Positions 7,785-14,520 of a DNA stretch of 22,099 nt are shown in pieces. The stretch comes from a virus. Location: IMG/VR virus record IMGVR_UViG_3300006752_005121, positions 1-22,099 of that record; one strand, written 5' to 3'. The notes under the pieces were generated by a model that was not told where the DNA came from, searched no databases, and worked only from the letters and a program-made list of their open reading frames with translations. Numbering within the stretch: the first letter of the stretch is position 1; each line of letters starts with the position of its first letter. The translations under genes and the position numbers were made by a program.

Positions 7785-8854
7785 TGGCCTATCACAACCT
7801 TTTGCGCGGCGCTGTGTAGCGCGTCACAACACTTCTCATACAAGGGTGAACGGCTGTGTGCAAAGTAGTGACCAGCGGGCAAACCGTCATTCATAATTAG
7901 GGCTGACAGAAGGTCATATCCCTGTGCGTATGGTATAAGTGAGATGTGTTCAACCCCCTTGCTTGTGCATACCTTATCAACAAGCGGTTTTAAACCGTCA
8001 CTTAGGGGTGTAAGCGTTACGCCCAGCGGTACACAATTGACGTACAGGTGTGCGTCACTTGTCTTCACGTCACTTGTCTTCACGTCACTTGTCACAGGGG
8101 GCTTCACGCCGCGTAAACGGTCGATCACAGCTAGTTGTTTATCACTCATGTTCTTGATTCCTTTATGGTTTATTGTGCGCTGGCAATCATCAAAGTAAGG
8201 GCAACGCTTACCATATGCCCAGCAGTGGTCTTTATTCTTCAGCATTGTTGTGGCGGGCAACTCACACGCCGCAACCATATCTTTAACTGTTTCAAGTATG
8301 TCTAAGAATCGTTCTTCAACGTGCGCCCTAGACACAAGCGTTGATGTGCGCTGACTCTTATAAGGGGGCTTTGTAAGATAACAAACGTGGGTTAATCTTA
8401 TGTAGTCTGCATCACAGTTGTTGAGCGCGTGCGCCGCATAAATAATCAGCTGTGTATCTTCAGCGAGTTGTTCAGCGGTCAGCGCATACTTAAAGTTTGA
8501 TGTTGTCTTATGGTCAAGTATTTCAGGTGTGTCACCTACAACATAAAGGTCAATGAATCCTTTGAAGGGGGCGGGCGTGTCATAAATGGGCAACTCTGCA
8601 AGTGATATTTCAACATGATACTCACCTGTCAGTGTGGGCAAGTGATGAAGCCCCGCCTGTGCAATTAACCCTTCATCTGTATCATCAGGCACTTGCCCGT
8701 TTAACAGATACTCTTCAAGGTATTCATGCACCTTGTTGCCGCGTATCATTGCCTTTGATGACGGCTCACGTTTATCGAGCACATACCGTTCAAACCAGCG
8801 GCGCGGGCACGACTTGAAAAGTTTTATTGATGTTGCAGAAACGTGAGTCAGCAC
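7781..8854 (-). CDS. PD-(D/E)XK nuclease with Fe-S cysteines (RecB/Cas4-like)
   Basis: 357-aa nuclease. It begins with the family hallmark ATSIKLFKSCPRRWFERY. Visible active-site residues are H43, D102 (GFIDLY), D114-H-K116 (the D-x-K of ILDHKTT), then Q135 and Y139. One N-terminal cysteine (C16) and three C-terminal ones (C211, C218, C224 in CWAYGKRCPYFDDC) would hold a 4Fe-4S cluster, as in Cas4 and AddB. After the cluster a tandem TSDVK linker (about 255-267) leads to an extra C-terminal domain of about 90 aa that I do not recognise. The start is GTG at 8852-8854; the next Met is residue 36 and would remove the Cys16 region. It overlaps the upstream gene by 7 bp. Likely role: DNA end processing in replication or recombination. 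No other cas genes are present. Confidence 0.9.
   Translation of the reverse strand: MLTHVSATSIKLFKSCPRRWFERYVLDKREPSSKAMIRGNKVHEYLEEYLLNGQVPDDTDEGLIAQAGLHHLPTLTGEYHVEISLAELPIYDTPAPFKGFIDLYVVGDTPEILDHKTTSNFKYALTAEQLAEDTQLIIYAAHALNNCDADYIRLTHVCYLTKPPYKSQRTSTLVSRAHVEERFLDILETVKDMVAACELPATTMLKNKDHCWAYGKRCPYFDDCQRTINHKGIKNMSDKQLAVIDRLRGVKPPVTSDVKTSDVKTSDAHLYVNCVPLGVTLTPLSDGLKPLVDKVCTSKGVEHISLIPYAQGYDLLSALIMNDGLPAGHYFAHSRSPLYEKCCDALHSAAQKVVIGQ
8053..8094 (-). repeat. 15-bp tandem repeat in the nuclease linker
   Basis: A 15-bp unit (CGTCACTTGTCTTCA on the rightward strand) occurs twice exactly at 8053-8082 and again for 11 bases from 8083. It is in frame and encodes TSDVK repeats in the linker between the Fe-S nuclease core and the C-terminal domain. 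Length changes here would alter spacing without breaking the frame. Confidence 0.9.
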
Positions 8855-9087
8855 AGTTGTGACCTTACCTGTTCAAGCGTGACTTCAGTATTAATGAGCA
8901 TGTCAAGCACGCCGTTTGCATTGGCATCTGATACAGATAGAAGTGAAGCGGCGGTGTCTCTGTGTCCTGATCTTATCAGGTGCTGTAATATAGCGCGTTG
9001 TAAATCATCTCTTAAAACTGTGTTGTCTCTCAACAGCGGCTCAACTAGGTCATAGACCAACGCCGCCGTGTGTTCATCAGTTGTCAT
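8848..9087 (-). CDS. Small acidic hypothetical protein, 79 aa
   Basis: Not recognised. It is predicted to be almost wholly helical and acidic, with leucine-rich helices (DLVEPLLRDNTVLRDDLQRA and AASLLSVSDANANGVLDMLI), and no membrane segment or catalytic motif. It is the first gene of the leftward operon; the ATG at 9087 follows AAGGCACAAGA, giving a good ribosome-binding site. Its stop overlaps the nuclease start by 7 bp. As a leader gene next to the origin-like region it could be a small regulator or adaptor for the replication proteins; this is inference. Confidence 0.75.
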   Translation of the reverse strand: MTTDEHTAALVYDLVEPLLRDNTVLRDDLQRAILQHLIRSGHRDTAASLLSVSDANANGVLDMLINTEVTLEQVRSQLC

Positions 9088-9121
9088 TCTTGTGCCTTTC
9101 AGTTTACTTGTTACGCTTTAA

Positions 9122-9150
9122 ACTATAGTCACAAAAGGCGCGAGTGTAAA
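9122..9150 (-). promoter_or_regulatory. Sigma70-type promoter of the leftward operon
   Basis: On the leftward strand, -35 TTTACA (9145-9150), an exact 17-bp spacer and -10 TATAGT (9122-9127). Transcription would start near 9115, about 28 nt before the ATG at 9087. The iteron-like repeats (9173-9272) lie directly upstream, where a bound initiator or regulator could act. Confidence 0.75.
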
Positions 9151-9172
9151 CACATAAAACCACATACCTTAT

Positions 9173-9272
9173 ACTGTACAAGCACAGTTATTGTGTAGTG
9201 TGCAACGCTTTTAGTAATCACGTTGTACAGTTCTAAAACTGTGCAAGTGGCTTATGTTGACGTTGCACACTA
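9173..9272. repeat. Iteron-like cluster with nested inverted repeats
   Basis: Five sites fit the consensus TTGYACASTW in either orientation: ACTGTACAA (9173-9181, reverse), TAGTGTGCAA (9196-9205, reverse), TTGTACAGTT (9223-9232), AACTGTGCAA (9237-9246, reverse) and TTGCACACTA (9263-9272). Two pairs share one centre near 9234. The outer pair is a perfect 12-bp inverted repeat (9196-9207 with 9261-9272); the inner pair has one mismatch in ten (9223-9232 with 9237-9246). This looks like binding sites for a dimeric protein, such as a replication initiator or a repressor. Confidence 0.85.
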
Positions 9273-9334
9273 TGAAATCGTCTTAATGAAAACAAGCACT
9301 TAGAACACGCTGAACACAGTTATAGAGAACTTGT

Positions 9335-9392
9335 AAACATAAATAAATATAGTTTATGCATTTATATTTATTGCTGATATTTATTTATGTTT
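9335..9392. repeat. 16-bp perfect AT-rich inverted repeat
   Basis: AAACATAAATAAATAT (9335-9350) and its exact reverse complement (9377-9392) flank a 26-nt AT-rich spacer. The tract contains only one G/C pair per arm and could form a cruciform or melt easily. It lies 60 bp to the right of the TTGYACASTW cluster, between divergent replication operons. No U-run follows, so it does not look like an intrinsic terminator. A -10-like TATAGT lies at 9349-9354 on the rightward strand but has no -35 partner. Confidence 0.9.
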
Positions 9393-9482
9393 CAGTGTAC
9401 GGGCAATTTGTGTTCACCATGTTCTTGCACGCTTGCAAAGGTGGTGTTAGGGTGCACACGGAAACAAAAGAGAAAGGGTAAG

Positions 9483-9641
9483 ATGATGATGATTAACAGG
9501 CTAACACGCGCCGCGCCTGTGATGATGCGCGCGTATGATACTGACCCGCTGGAAGTGCTCACAGAAAGCACTTGTAAACCGCTCACGGCTGTATTACAGT
9601 TACAGGCGCTGTGTTCAACCTTTAATCACAAGAGAGCTTAA
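9483..9641 (+). CDS. Small hypothetical protein, 52 aa
   Basis: Short ORF starting with three successive ATG codons (9483, 9486, 9489) behind the strong site AGAAAGGG; the spacing favours the second ATG (7 nt) but cannot settle it. The product is basic at the N-terminus (NRLTRAAPVMMRAY) and ends near FNHKRA; I see no known domain. Its stop lies 3 bp before the primase-helicase start, so it probably leads that operon and may help couple translation. It is too short to exclude a leader-peptide role. Confidence 0.5.
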   Translation: MMMINRLTRAAPVMMRAYDTDPLEVLTESTCKPLTAVLQLQALCSTFNHKRA

Positions 9642-9644
9642 TCA

Positions 9645-12497
9645 ATGGCACAAGAGTCATATTACCCGACAGCAACACAGTCTGTGTTGCCCCCTATGCC
9701 CCCCGCGTTAAACGGCAAGATGTACCATGCACAGCGCACGGTCAAACAGAACCATTTAAACAACCCCACAACCTACACTCAGAACTGGGTGATAACAGGG
9801 TATTTCCCTGACCCGTCACAACAGAAACAAAAGGCGCTGGGTAAGATTGCGGCCTGTTACATTGACTTTGATTTAACTGATACACTTGTTCATCAGGGGT
9901 ATGCACCCCGCGCAAAAGAGCGGCTGATTGAGAATAATATAACGTCGCTATATAAAGACCGTCAGCCCGTTGCGGTTGCTGATCTTGACCCGAATGATAA
10001 ACGGCACGCCCCTGACCTTGTAAAAGCCGTCTTATCATTTATGCCCGTTGATGATCTAAAGCGCCTGACCGCACAACACTTCACGCCCATACTCACAAAT
10101 CAGTTTGTGCCGTACATAGGCAAGCCGTCACTCATTACTTACACGGGTCACGGTTGTCATGCATACTATTGGCTTGATGATAATGAAGGTTACACAGTAC
10201 ACGGGGCGGGGCTTGCGCCTGATCATGTGAAGGTTAATGCGGATGACCTTAAGCGGTACTTTAAAGCGGTGTATGCTCAATGTAATGGGGCACTAGGTTA
10301 TCAAGCTGTTGATCCTAAAGTTTCGGACTTAGGCACACGTTGCACCCGTGAACTCAGCACCGTTAACCGCAAGAACAGTGCAAACCCTAAAACAGTTGAA
10401 CGGTTCTTGCGTGAGCATACTGATGACGGGCGGCGCGTAACGCTTGCGGGATTCACCCCCCTTGTTGAAAAGACTAACTTTATTGAACAGATAGCCGCCG
10501 CAACCTCATCAAATCAGGGGCGGGGTAGACCGCCCAAGTTCAAGCCCGTCAATGTGCGATTTGATGAAGAAGTGTTTGTTGAGGTTGCGGGGCAAGTCCA
10601 CACAATGAGCGTTGCTGATTTCAACAAGAACTTTGATGACCTGATGAGCCAGCAAGGGCAAACAGATAAGGTGCGCAATGTGCGCCTTGCTCAGTTAGGT
10701 CAGGGTTCAATGAACATGTTTGCAACGCGTTCAGGTGATGGTGTCATGTTTGTGCTTACAGCCTCTAAGTATATGCAACAGGGTGATACACACTGGAGAG
10801 TTGATACAGCGGGAAATTATAACGGATTCTATAAGTTTGACGGGCTTGTCTTTGAGTTAATCCGTAATGAGCGCGGCGCGGTGCGTAAGAACTCATCGAA
10901 CTTGCAACAGATCTTATTGCACGACGGGCGCACGGCGGGGTTACTTCAGTATAACTCACGTCTTGAACAGGTGTTTGTTCACCGTGACCTTCACCTTGAT
11001 GTATACGGCGCGGTTGACCGCGAGGTCAGAATAGCACGCTCAGCAGAGTGGTTTAAGTTTAAAGACGCGCATTACATCACATTTGAAAAGGTGTTCAATC
11101 ACCCTTATGCACTTGATAACGTGCCCGACGGTCAAATAAGCCGCGTTGTGAGATCTGTTGCAATGCAACGCGCATTTGACCCCGTGACCGCTTGGATAGA
11201 GTCCTTACAGTGGGATAATAAGAGACGGCTTGACGGGGCTGATAGTTGGCTTTGTAACCTTTTGAACTTGCCCGCTGATCACCCTAAGCGTGAGTTATAT
11301 TCAGCTTATGGGCGTGCCGTTATGTTAGGGATATTAAGGAACATTTATGTGGGTAACACTTACCCTGACGTTCAACACGTTCTAACGCTTGCGGGCGGTC
11401 AGGGTGTGGGCAAGTCACTGTGCGCCGCTGTGCTGGGGTTAACTGAGACATTAGGCATGGATTATTTTCATGATAGCGGCATTGATATGGGTGCGGGCGC
11501 TCACAAGGGTGATCAGATCGCATCAATGCTGGGTTGTTTTCTTGTAGAGTTGCCCGAAGCAATAAGCCTGTCAAGCAACAGCACAGACGCATCAATCAAA
11601 GCGTTTCTTACTACTAAGAAGGATAAGGGGCGCTTTGCATTTGGGCGTGAACATGAAGAGAGGTTAAGAGCAACCTATTTTATCACAAACAGTAATGATA
11701 ACATATTCTTAAGCGATCACACAGGAAACCGCCGTTATCTTGTGCTTGATTGTTTTGATGATCTCAACACGCCTGACCAGCGCCTTGATATTGACGGTGT
11801 GCGTGATGTTTTGCCACAGTTATACGCTGAAGCGTACCAGCGTTGTGTGTTAGGTCAGAACATACCCCGTGAGCGTCATCAAGATACGCGCAAGTATGAA
11901 GGGGTGATATGTGAAGAATGGAATTTAACCGCAATTGAGCGCGGCTGGCAAGCGGCGCACAACATGAAGTTCACACAACCTGATTACATTGTTGAAGAAC
12001 TGAGTGACATACTATCAGAGGAGTTAGAACGGGGTATCTCATGCGTGTCATACGCTGAAGTAAAACGGAAACTGTCAACGCGCGACCCCGCCGCCCGTTT
12101 GAGCAATGTTAAGTTTGCAAATGCAATGACGCGGTGCGGCTGGCGGCGCGCAACCGTTAAAGGGAAGAATTTATGGTTACCCCTTGATGCACATACAGAA
12201 CCGCGTGAGCGTGTTGAGCCTGTAAAGAGCGTTAAGATTACAGCAACCTCACAAGGGGGCGTGACAATCACACAGGCAACACCGCCCCCGCTCAAGCCTG
12301 TCACAGATTTGACGACCGCGCTTGATACATTATCCCGCGCTGACTTTAGACAGTTATGCACATCTGAAAGTATTAAAAGAATAGTGCGCATCAAAGAGAG
12401 CATTGACAGCACCGCTGATGTGCAACCCGCGCAAGTTGCGCTGTTACTGAGATATGTGAATTGTGAGATAAACGCACAGGCATTGAACGCGCTATAA
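9645..12497 (+). CDS. Primase-polymerase/VirE-type helicase fusion
   Basis: 950-aa replication protein. The N-terminal third fits an archaeo-eukaryotic-type primase (prim-pol): motif I YIDFDLTD (D74, D76), motif II GHGCHAYYW (H172) and a motif III-like segment DLGTRCTRELSTVNRKN (228-244). The C-terminal half is a VirE-like superfamily 3-type ATPase: Walker A GGQGVGKS (584-591), Walker B-like CFLVELPE (631-638), the TKKDKGRFAFGRE segment, and a GNRRYLVLD arginine-finger block (694-702). It would open the origin, prime synthesis and unwind DNA for the polymerase at 1118-3283. The start ATG at 9645 follows CAAGAGAGC with 7-nt spacing. The extreme C-terminus (about 880-950) is variable-looking. 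Prim-pol activity is inferred from motifs; the helicase call is firm. Confidence 0.92.
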   Translation: MAQESYYPTATQSVLPPMPPALNGKMYHAQRTVKQNHLNNPTTYTQNWVITGYFPDPSQQKQKALGKIAACYIDFDLTDTLVHQGYAPRAKERLIENNITSLYKDRQPVAVADLDPNDKRHAPDLVKAVLSFMPVDDLKRLTAQHFTPILTNQFVPYIGKPSLITYTGHGCHAYYWLDDNEGYTVHGAGLAPDHVKVNADDLKRYFKAVYAQCNGALGYQAVDPKVSDLGTRCTRELSTVNRKNSANPKTVERFLREHTDDGRRVTLAGFTPLVEKTNFIEQIAAATSSNQGRGRPPKFKPVNVRFDEEVFVEVAGQVHTMSVADFNKNFDDLMSQQGQTDKVRNVRLAQLGQGSMNMFATRSGDGVMFVLTASKYMQQGDTHWRVDTAGNYNGFYKFDGLVFELIRNERGAVRKNSSNLQQILLHDGRTAGLLQYNSRLEQVFVHRDLHLDVYGAVDREVRIARSAEWFKFKDAHYITFEKVFNHPYALDNVPDGQISRVVRSVAMQRAFDPVTAWIESLQWDNKRRLDGADSWLCNLLNLPADHPKRELYSAYGRAVMLGILRNIYVGNTYPDVQHVLTLAGGQGVGKSLCAAVLGLTETLGMDYFHDSGIDMGAGAHKGDQIASMLGCFLVELPEAISLSSNSTDASIKAFLTTKKDKGRFAFGREHEERLRATYFITNSNDNIFLSDHTGNRRYLVLDCFDDLNTPDQRLDIDGVRDVLPQLYAEAYQRCVLGQNIPRERHQDTRKYEGVICEEWNLTAIERGWQAAHNMKFTQPDYIVEELSDILSEELERGISCVSYAEVKRKLSTRDPAARLSNVKFANAMTRCGWRRATVKGKNLWLPLDAHTEPRERVEPVKSVKITATSQGGVTITQATPPPLKPVTDLTTALDTLSRADFRQLCTSESIKRIVRIKESIDSTADVQPAQVALLLRYVNCEINAQALNAL

Positions 12498-12520
12498 GAT
12501 ACAAGAGCAAGGTATAAGAG

Positions 12521-13432
12521 ATGAATGAAGATTTAAGACTTTTCAGCACAGGCTTGCACGCGCTGGTCAGCACGTTCAGCATTGTACTTGAAGACACGGC
12601 TGACGGTGAAAAGGCTTTGACCGCCGTTGAAAGCGCATTGCTTATCATTAACAACACACTTAACCCCCCGCAAGAGAGCGAAGACATGACAACAACAACA
12701 ACACCCCCCGCCGTTGAACAAGCCCCGCGTCTTGACGCTGTGCGCAATAAACTTGAGTCATTGACGTACAGTGTGACTGAAGCGTTTAACGGTGACGCGT
12801 TTCATATTGTTGACGCTCACCAGCGTCTTGTGTTTGATGACCTCACACTTGATCAACTTGTAATGACGCTTAATATGTGCCGTGTTGTGCGTAACAGCAA
12901 AGAGGCGCGCTTGACAGTTGACCAGCGGCTTGAAGTGGCCGCCCTTCATCCTGACTTTGTTGCACCCCCTACAAAGAAAGCCCAGCGTGAACGATTAAGC
13001 GAGTTAGAAAAGGCGCTTGAAGATCAACACGGCAAGTATGGTTCAAAGGCTACATTGACAAAGGTGAAGTTTGACACATCTGTTTCATATTCAAGTGAAT
13101 GGCTAGATAAGGTCACAGGCTTTGCAGATGCGTTATTGACAAGAGACAATGAAGTTGCTGACGGTCAGGGGGGTGTATTTACGGTCACACTGACAGACAC
13201 GCCGCTTGAATCACCCCCTTTGCCCAGCAGTGTGCCAGCTGTTGAGTATATGGATACAGAAGACGTGCCTGAATGGGTTAAGAGTACAAGCCCAGCGGGC
13301 GGTGAAGTAGACGCGTATATTGATACACATACAAATGAGAGAATAGGCGTTGATTCTAAAGGGCGGTGCTGGCGCAAACCCTTACCTGTAAAAGATAAAT
13401 TAAGCCCCCTTGATATATTTATGAAAAGATAG
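12521..13432 (+). CDS. Hypothetical replication-block protein, 303 aa
   Basis: Not recognised. It consists of a helical N-terminus (1-45), a Thr/Pro linker (about 56-66), a helical region containing DLTLDQLVMTLNMCRVVRNSKE, a charged KKAQRERLSELEKALEDQHGKYG segment, and an acidic Pro-rich C-terminus ending in SPLDIFMKR. The last residues resemble a short peptide tail of the kind that docks on partner proteins; that is a guess. The start is preceded by ATACAAGAGCAAGG. A second start, ATG at 12686 (Met56), follows CAAGAGAGC, the same nine bases that precede the primase ATG, so a shorter 248-aa form may also be made. It lies between the primase-helicase and the SSB-like gene, suggesting a replication accessory role. 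Confidence 0.8.
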   Translation: MNEDLRLFSTGLHALVSTFSIVLEDTADGEKALTAVESALLIINNTLNPPQESEDMTTTTTPPAVEQAPRLDAVRNKLESLTYSVTEAFNGDAFHIVDAHQRLVFDDLTLDQLVMTLNMCRVVRNSKEARLTVDQRLEVAALHPDFVAPPTKKAQRERLSELEKALEDQHGKYGSKATLTKVKFDTSVSYSSEWLDKVTGFADALLTRDNEVADGQGGVFTVTLTDTPLESPPLPSSVPAVEYMDTEDVPEWVKSTSPAGGEVDAYIDTHTNERIGVDSKGRCWRKPLPVKDKLSPLDIFMKR

Positions 13433-13495
13433 TTGACGCGGTGTGTATTACATGGTAACACTGACAACATGCTTTGTTAATAAAGACAACGCACA

Positions 13496-13534
13496 AAGCC
13501 GCAAGGCACAAGAAACAAGCCGCAAGGCATAAGA
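13496..13534 (+). repeat. 18-bp direct repeat in the leader of the SSB-like gene
   Basis: AAGCCGCAAGGCAYAAGA occurs at 13496-13513 and 13517-13534 (one difference, period 21 bp) just before the ATG at 13550. It lies in a 117-bp untranslated gap that begins with TTGACG (13433-13438). Seventeen bases later TAACAC makes at best a weak -10, so a promoter here is possible but not convincing. The repeat shares ACAAG and CAAGG elements with other leaders in this genome. Confidence 0.8.
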
Positions 13535-13549
13535 GAAAGTGAGAAGCAT

Positions 13550-14014
13550 ATGAGCTTCATTGACCAAATCGCCGCAACAACAGCCCGCCGCCAATCAGAA
13601 TATTTTGGTGTAGGTAAATACCTTGTGCGCATTGATGATTTTAAAGAAGGTGAGAACCGCTCACAGCGCGCCTTTGTTGTTCTTGAGTGTACCGTTCTTG
13701 ACAGTGATGACCTTAACGCAAACCCTAAAGGGTGCGCGCGTTCATGGTTACTCATGCAAGATAAAGAGACAACCCCGCGCAACGTGCGTGCAATGCTTTG
13801 CGGCGTGCTGGGTATTTCTGATGAAGGGTTGACACCTGATATGATTGGAAACGCACTGACACCTGACTCAGATACAGGCAAATCAGCCCTGTCAGGCTTG
13901 AAGGTGATTGTGCATGGTAAGAATCTTGTGACACGTCGCGGCACTGACTTCACCTTGCTGAACTTTATGACCGCTGATCAAGATGCAACAGGTTTAGATA
14001 ACGCGGTGAATTGA
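13550..14014 (+). CDS. Probable ssDNA-binding protein (OB-fold-like), 154 aa
   Basis: The pattern is a strand-rich core, GVGKYLVRIDDFKEG, then RAFVVLECTVLDSD, then an SWLL strand, and later LKVIVHGKNLVTRRGTDFTLLNF. This resembles phage SSB-like families (DUF669/DUF2815 type) in size and layout. These bind single-stranded DNA during replication and recombination. Its place at the end of the primase operon, directly before the terminator, supports this. There is no acidic tail of the E. coli SSB kind; the C-terminus is DQDATGLDNAVN. Family membership is my inference from pattern, not a database match. Confidence 0.55.
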   Translation: MSFIDQIAATTARRQSEYFGVGKYLVRIDDFKEGENRSQRAFVVLECTVLDSDDLNANPKGCARSWLLMQDKETTPRNVRAMLCGVLGISDEGLTPDMIGNALTPDSDTGKSALSGLKVIVHGKNLVTRRGTDFTLLNFMTADQDATGLDNAVN

Positions 14015-14047
14015 TTAGGCTGAACACAGCAAACAGTCATTGATTCA

Positions 14048-14094
14048 CCAGCACACGCCCGCATCTCACAATGATGCGGGCGTGTGTTGGTTTT
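14048..14094 (+). terminator. Intrinsic terminator after the rightward replication block
   Basis: An 18-bp stem with one G-U pair (14048-14065 with 14073-14090) encloses a 7-nt loop TCACAAT. The inner 14 bp are perfect and GC-rich (CACACGCCCGCATC), and TTTT follows at 14091-14094. It lies 33 bp after the SSB-like stop codon. No T-run exists on the other strand, so it acts rightward only. It separates replication genes from the late block. Confidence 0.93.
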
Positions 14095-14123
14095 ACTAGC
14101 GCAAGCAATGCTGTGTCATTACA

Positions 14124-14142
14124 ATCACGCGTGTGATATACT
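14124..14142 (+). promoter_or_regulatory. Late-block promoter with overlapping dyad
   Basis: An extended -10 element TGATATACT (TG at 14134-14135, TATACT at 14137-14142) lies 33 bp before the ATG at 14176. There is no good -35 hexamer at 17 bp upstream, as is common for extended -10 or activator-dependent promoters. The dyad ATCACGCGTGTGAT (14124-14137, arms ATCAC/GTGAT) overlaps the promoter and could be an operator or activator site. A second AT-rich stretch TTATATAAA follows directly. Confidence 0.65.
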
Positions 14143-14175
14143 TATATAAAACACGCTGTGAAAGGTTAATGACGT

Positions 14176-14511
14176 ATGGCAAAACGCACTTATAAGGTTG
14201 AAGCACAACCTGACGGTCAGGGCGGGGCAACCCCCGTGATACTTGATAAATCTAATATAGGATTTTCACCCGCTGACACGCTTGTAAATGTTCAGATAAG
14301 TACAACGGGGCTTGACGGCGGTGACTATGCCGTGCGGTTCTTCCCTGTTGACGGTTTTGACTTTGTTGATGTTGAATCACTTGTGCCGCAAACATCAGCG
14401 GTGCTCATGAGTCAGGGCTTTATGTTTGACAAGATCAAGATTGACTTTTCAAACTTAGGCGCGGCGGCATCTCCTGAAGTCGCAATCACTTTTATGTCAC
14501 GTTCATTCTGA
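14176..14511 (+). CDS. Small probable virion protein, 111 aa
   Basis: First gene of the late block. The sequence is rich in beta-strand patterns (TLVNVQISTTG, YAVRFFPVDGFDF, VAITFMSRSF), without cysteines, membrane segment or signal peptide. It resembles small beta-sandwich phage structural proteins in general character, but I recognise no family. ATG at 14176 is preceded by GAAAGG. It is followed 9 bp later by the fibre-type gene, with which it is presumably co-translated. It could be a decoration, fibre-base or tail-completion protein; the exact role is unknown. Confidence 0.65.
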   Translation: MAKRTYKVEAQPDGQGGATPVILDKSNIGFSPADTLVNVQISTTGLDGGDYAVRFFPVDGFDFVDVESLVPQTSAVLMSQGFMFDKIKIDFSNLGAAASPEVAITFMSRSF

Positions 14512-14520
14512 GGTTATATT

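Larger units (their letters stand above)
9088..9482. other. Divergent control region, candidate replication origin
   Basis: This 395-bp stretch has no convincing gene. It separates the leftward nuclease-helicase-terminase-polymerase block from the rightward primase block. It holds one leftward promoter, a cluster of repeated dyad sites and an AT-rich palindrome. Repeated initiator-type sites beside an easily melted AT-rich tract, next to replication genes, is the classic layout of a theta-type origin. The same features could serve purely as operators for the two divergent transcripts. I could not find a convincing rightward promoter by eye, although the 9483 gene must be transcribed from here. 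Confidence 0.5.

Noticed and set aside
6099-8854. Helicase plus Cas4-like nuclease as a defence or CRISPR-related system
   Set aside because: No Cas1, Cas2, methylase or array is present, and overlap with terminase and proximity to polymerase indicate phage replication or recombination use.
9298-9354. Rightward promoter for the primase operon (TATAGA at 9321 or TATAGT at 9349)
   Set aside because: Neither has an acceptable -35 or extended -10, so the true start site could not be placed.
13433-13461. Rightward promoter TTGACG with a 17-bp spacer and TAACAC
   Set aside because: The -10 matches the consensus poorly; too weak to list as a feature, though the gap could still hold a phage-regulated start.
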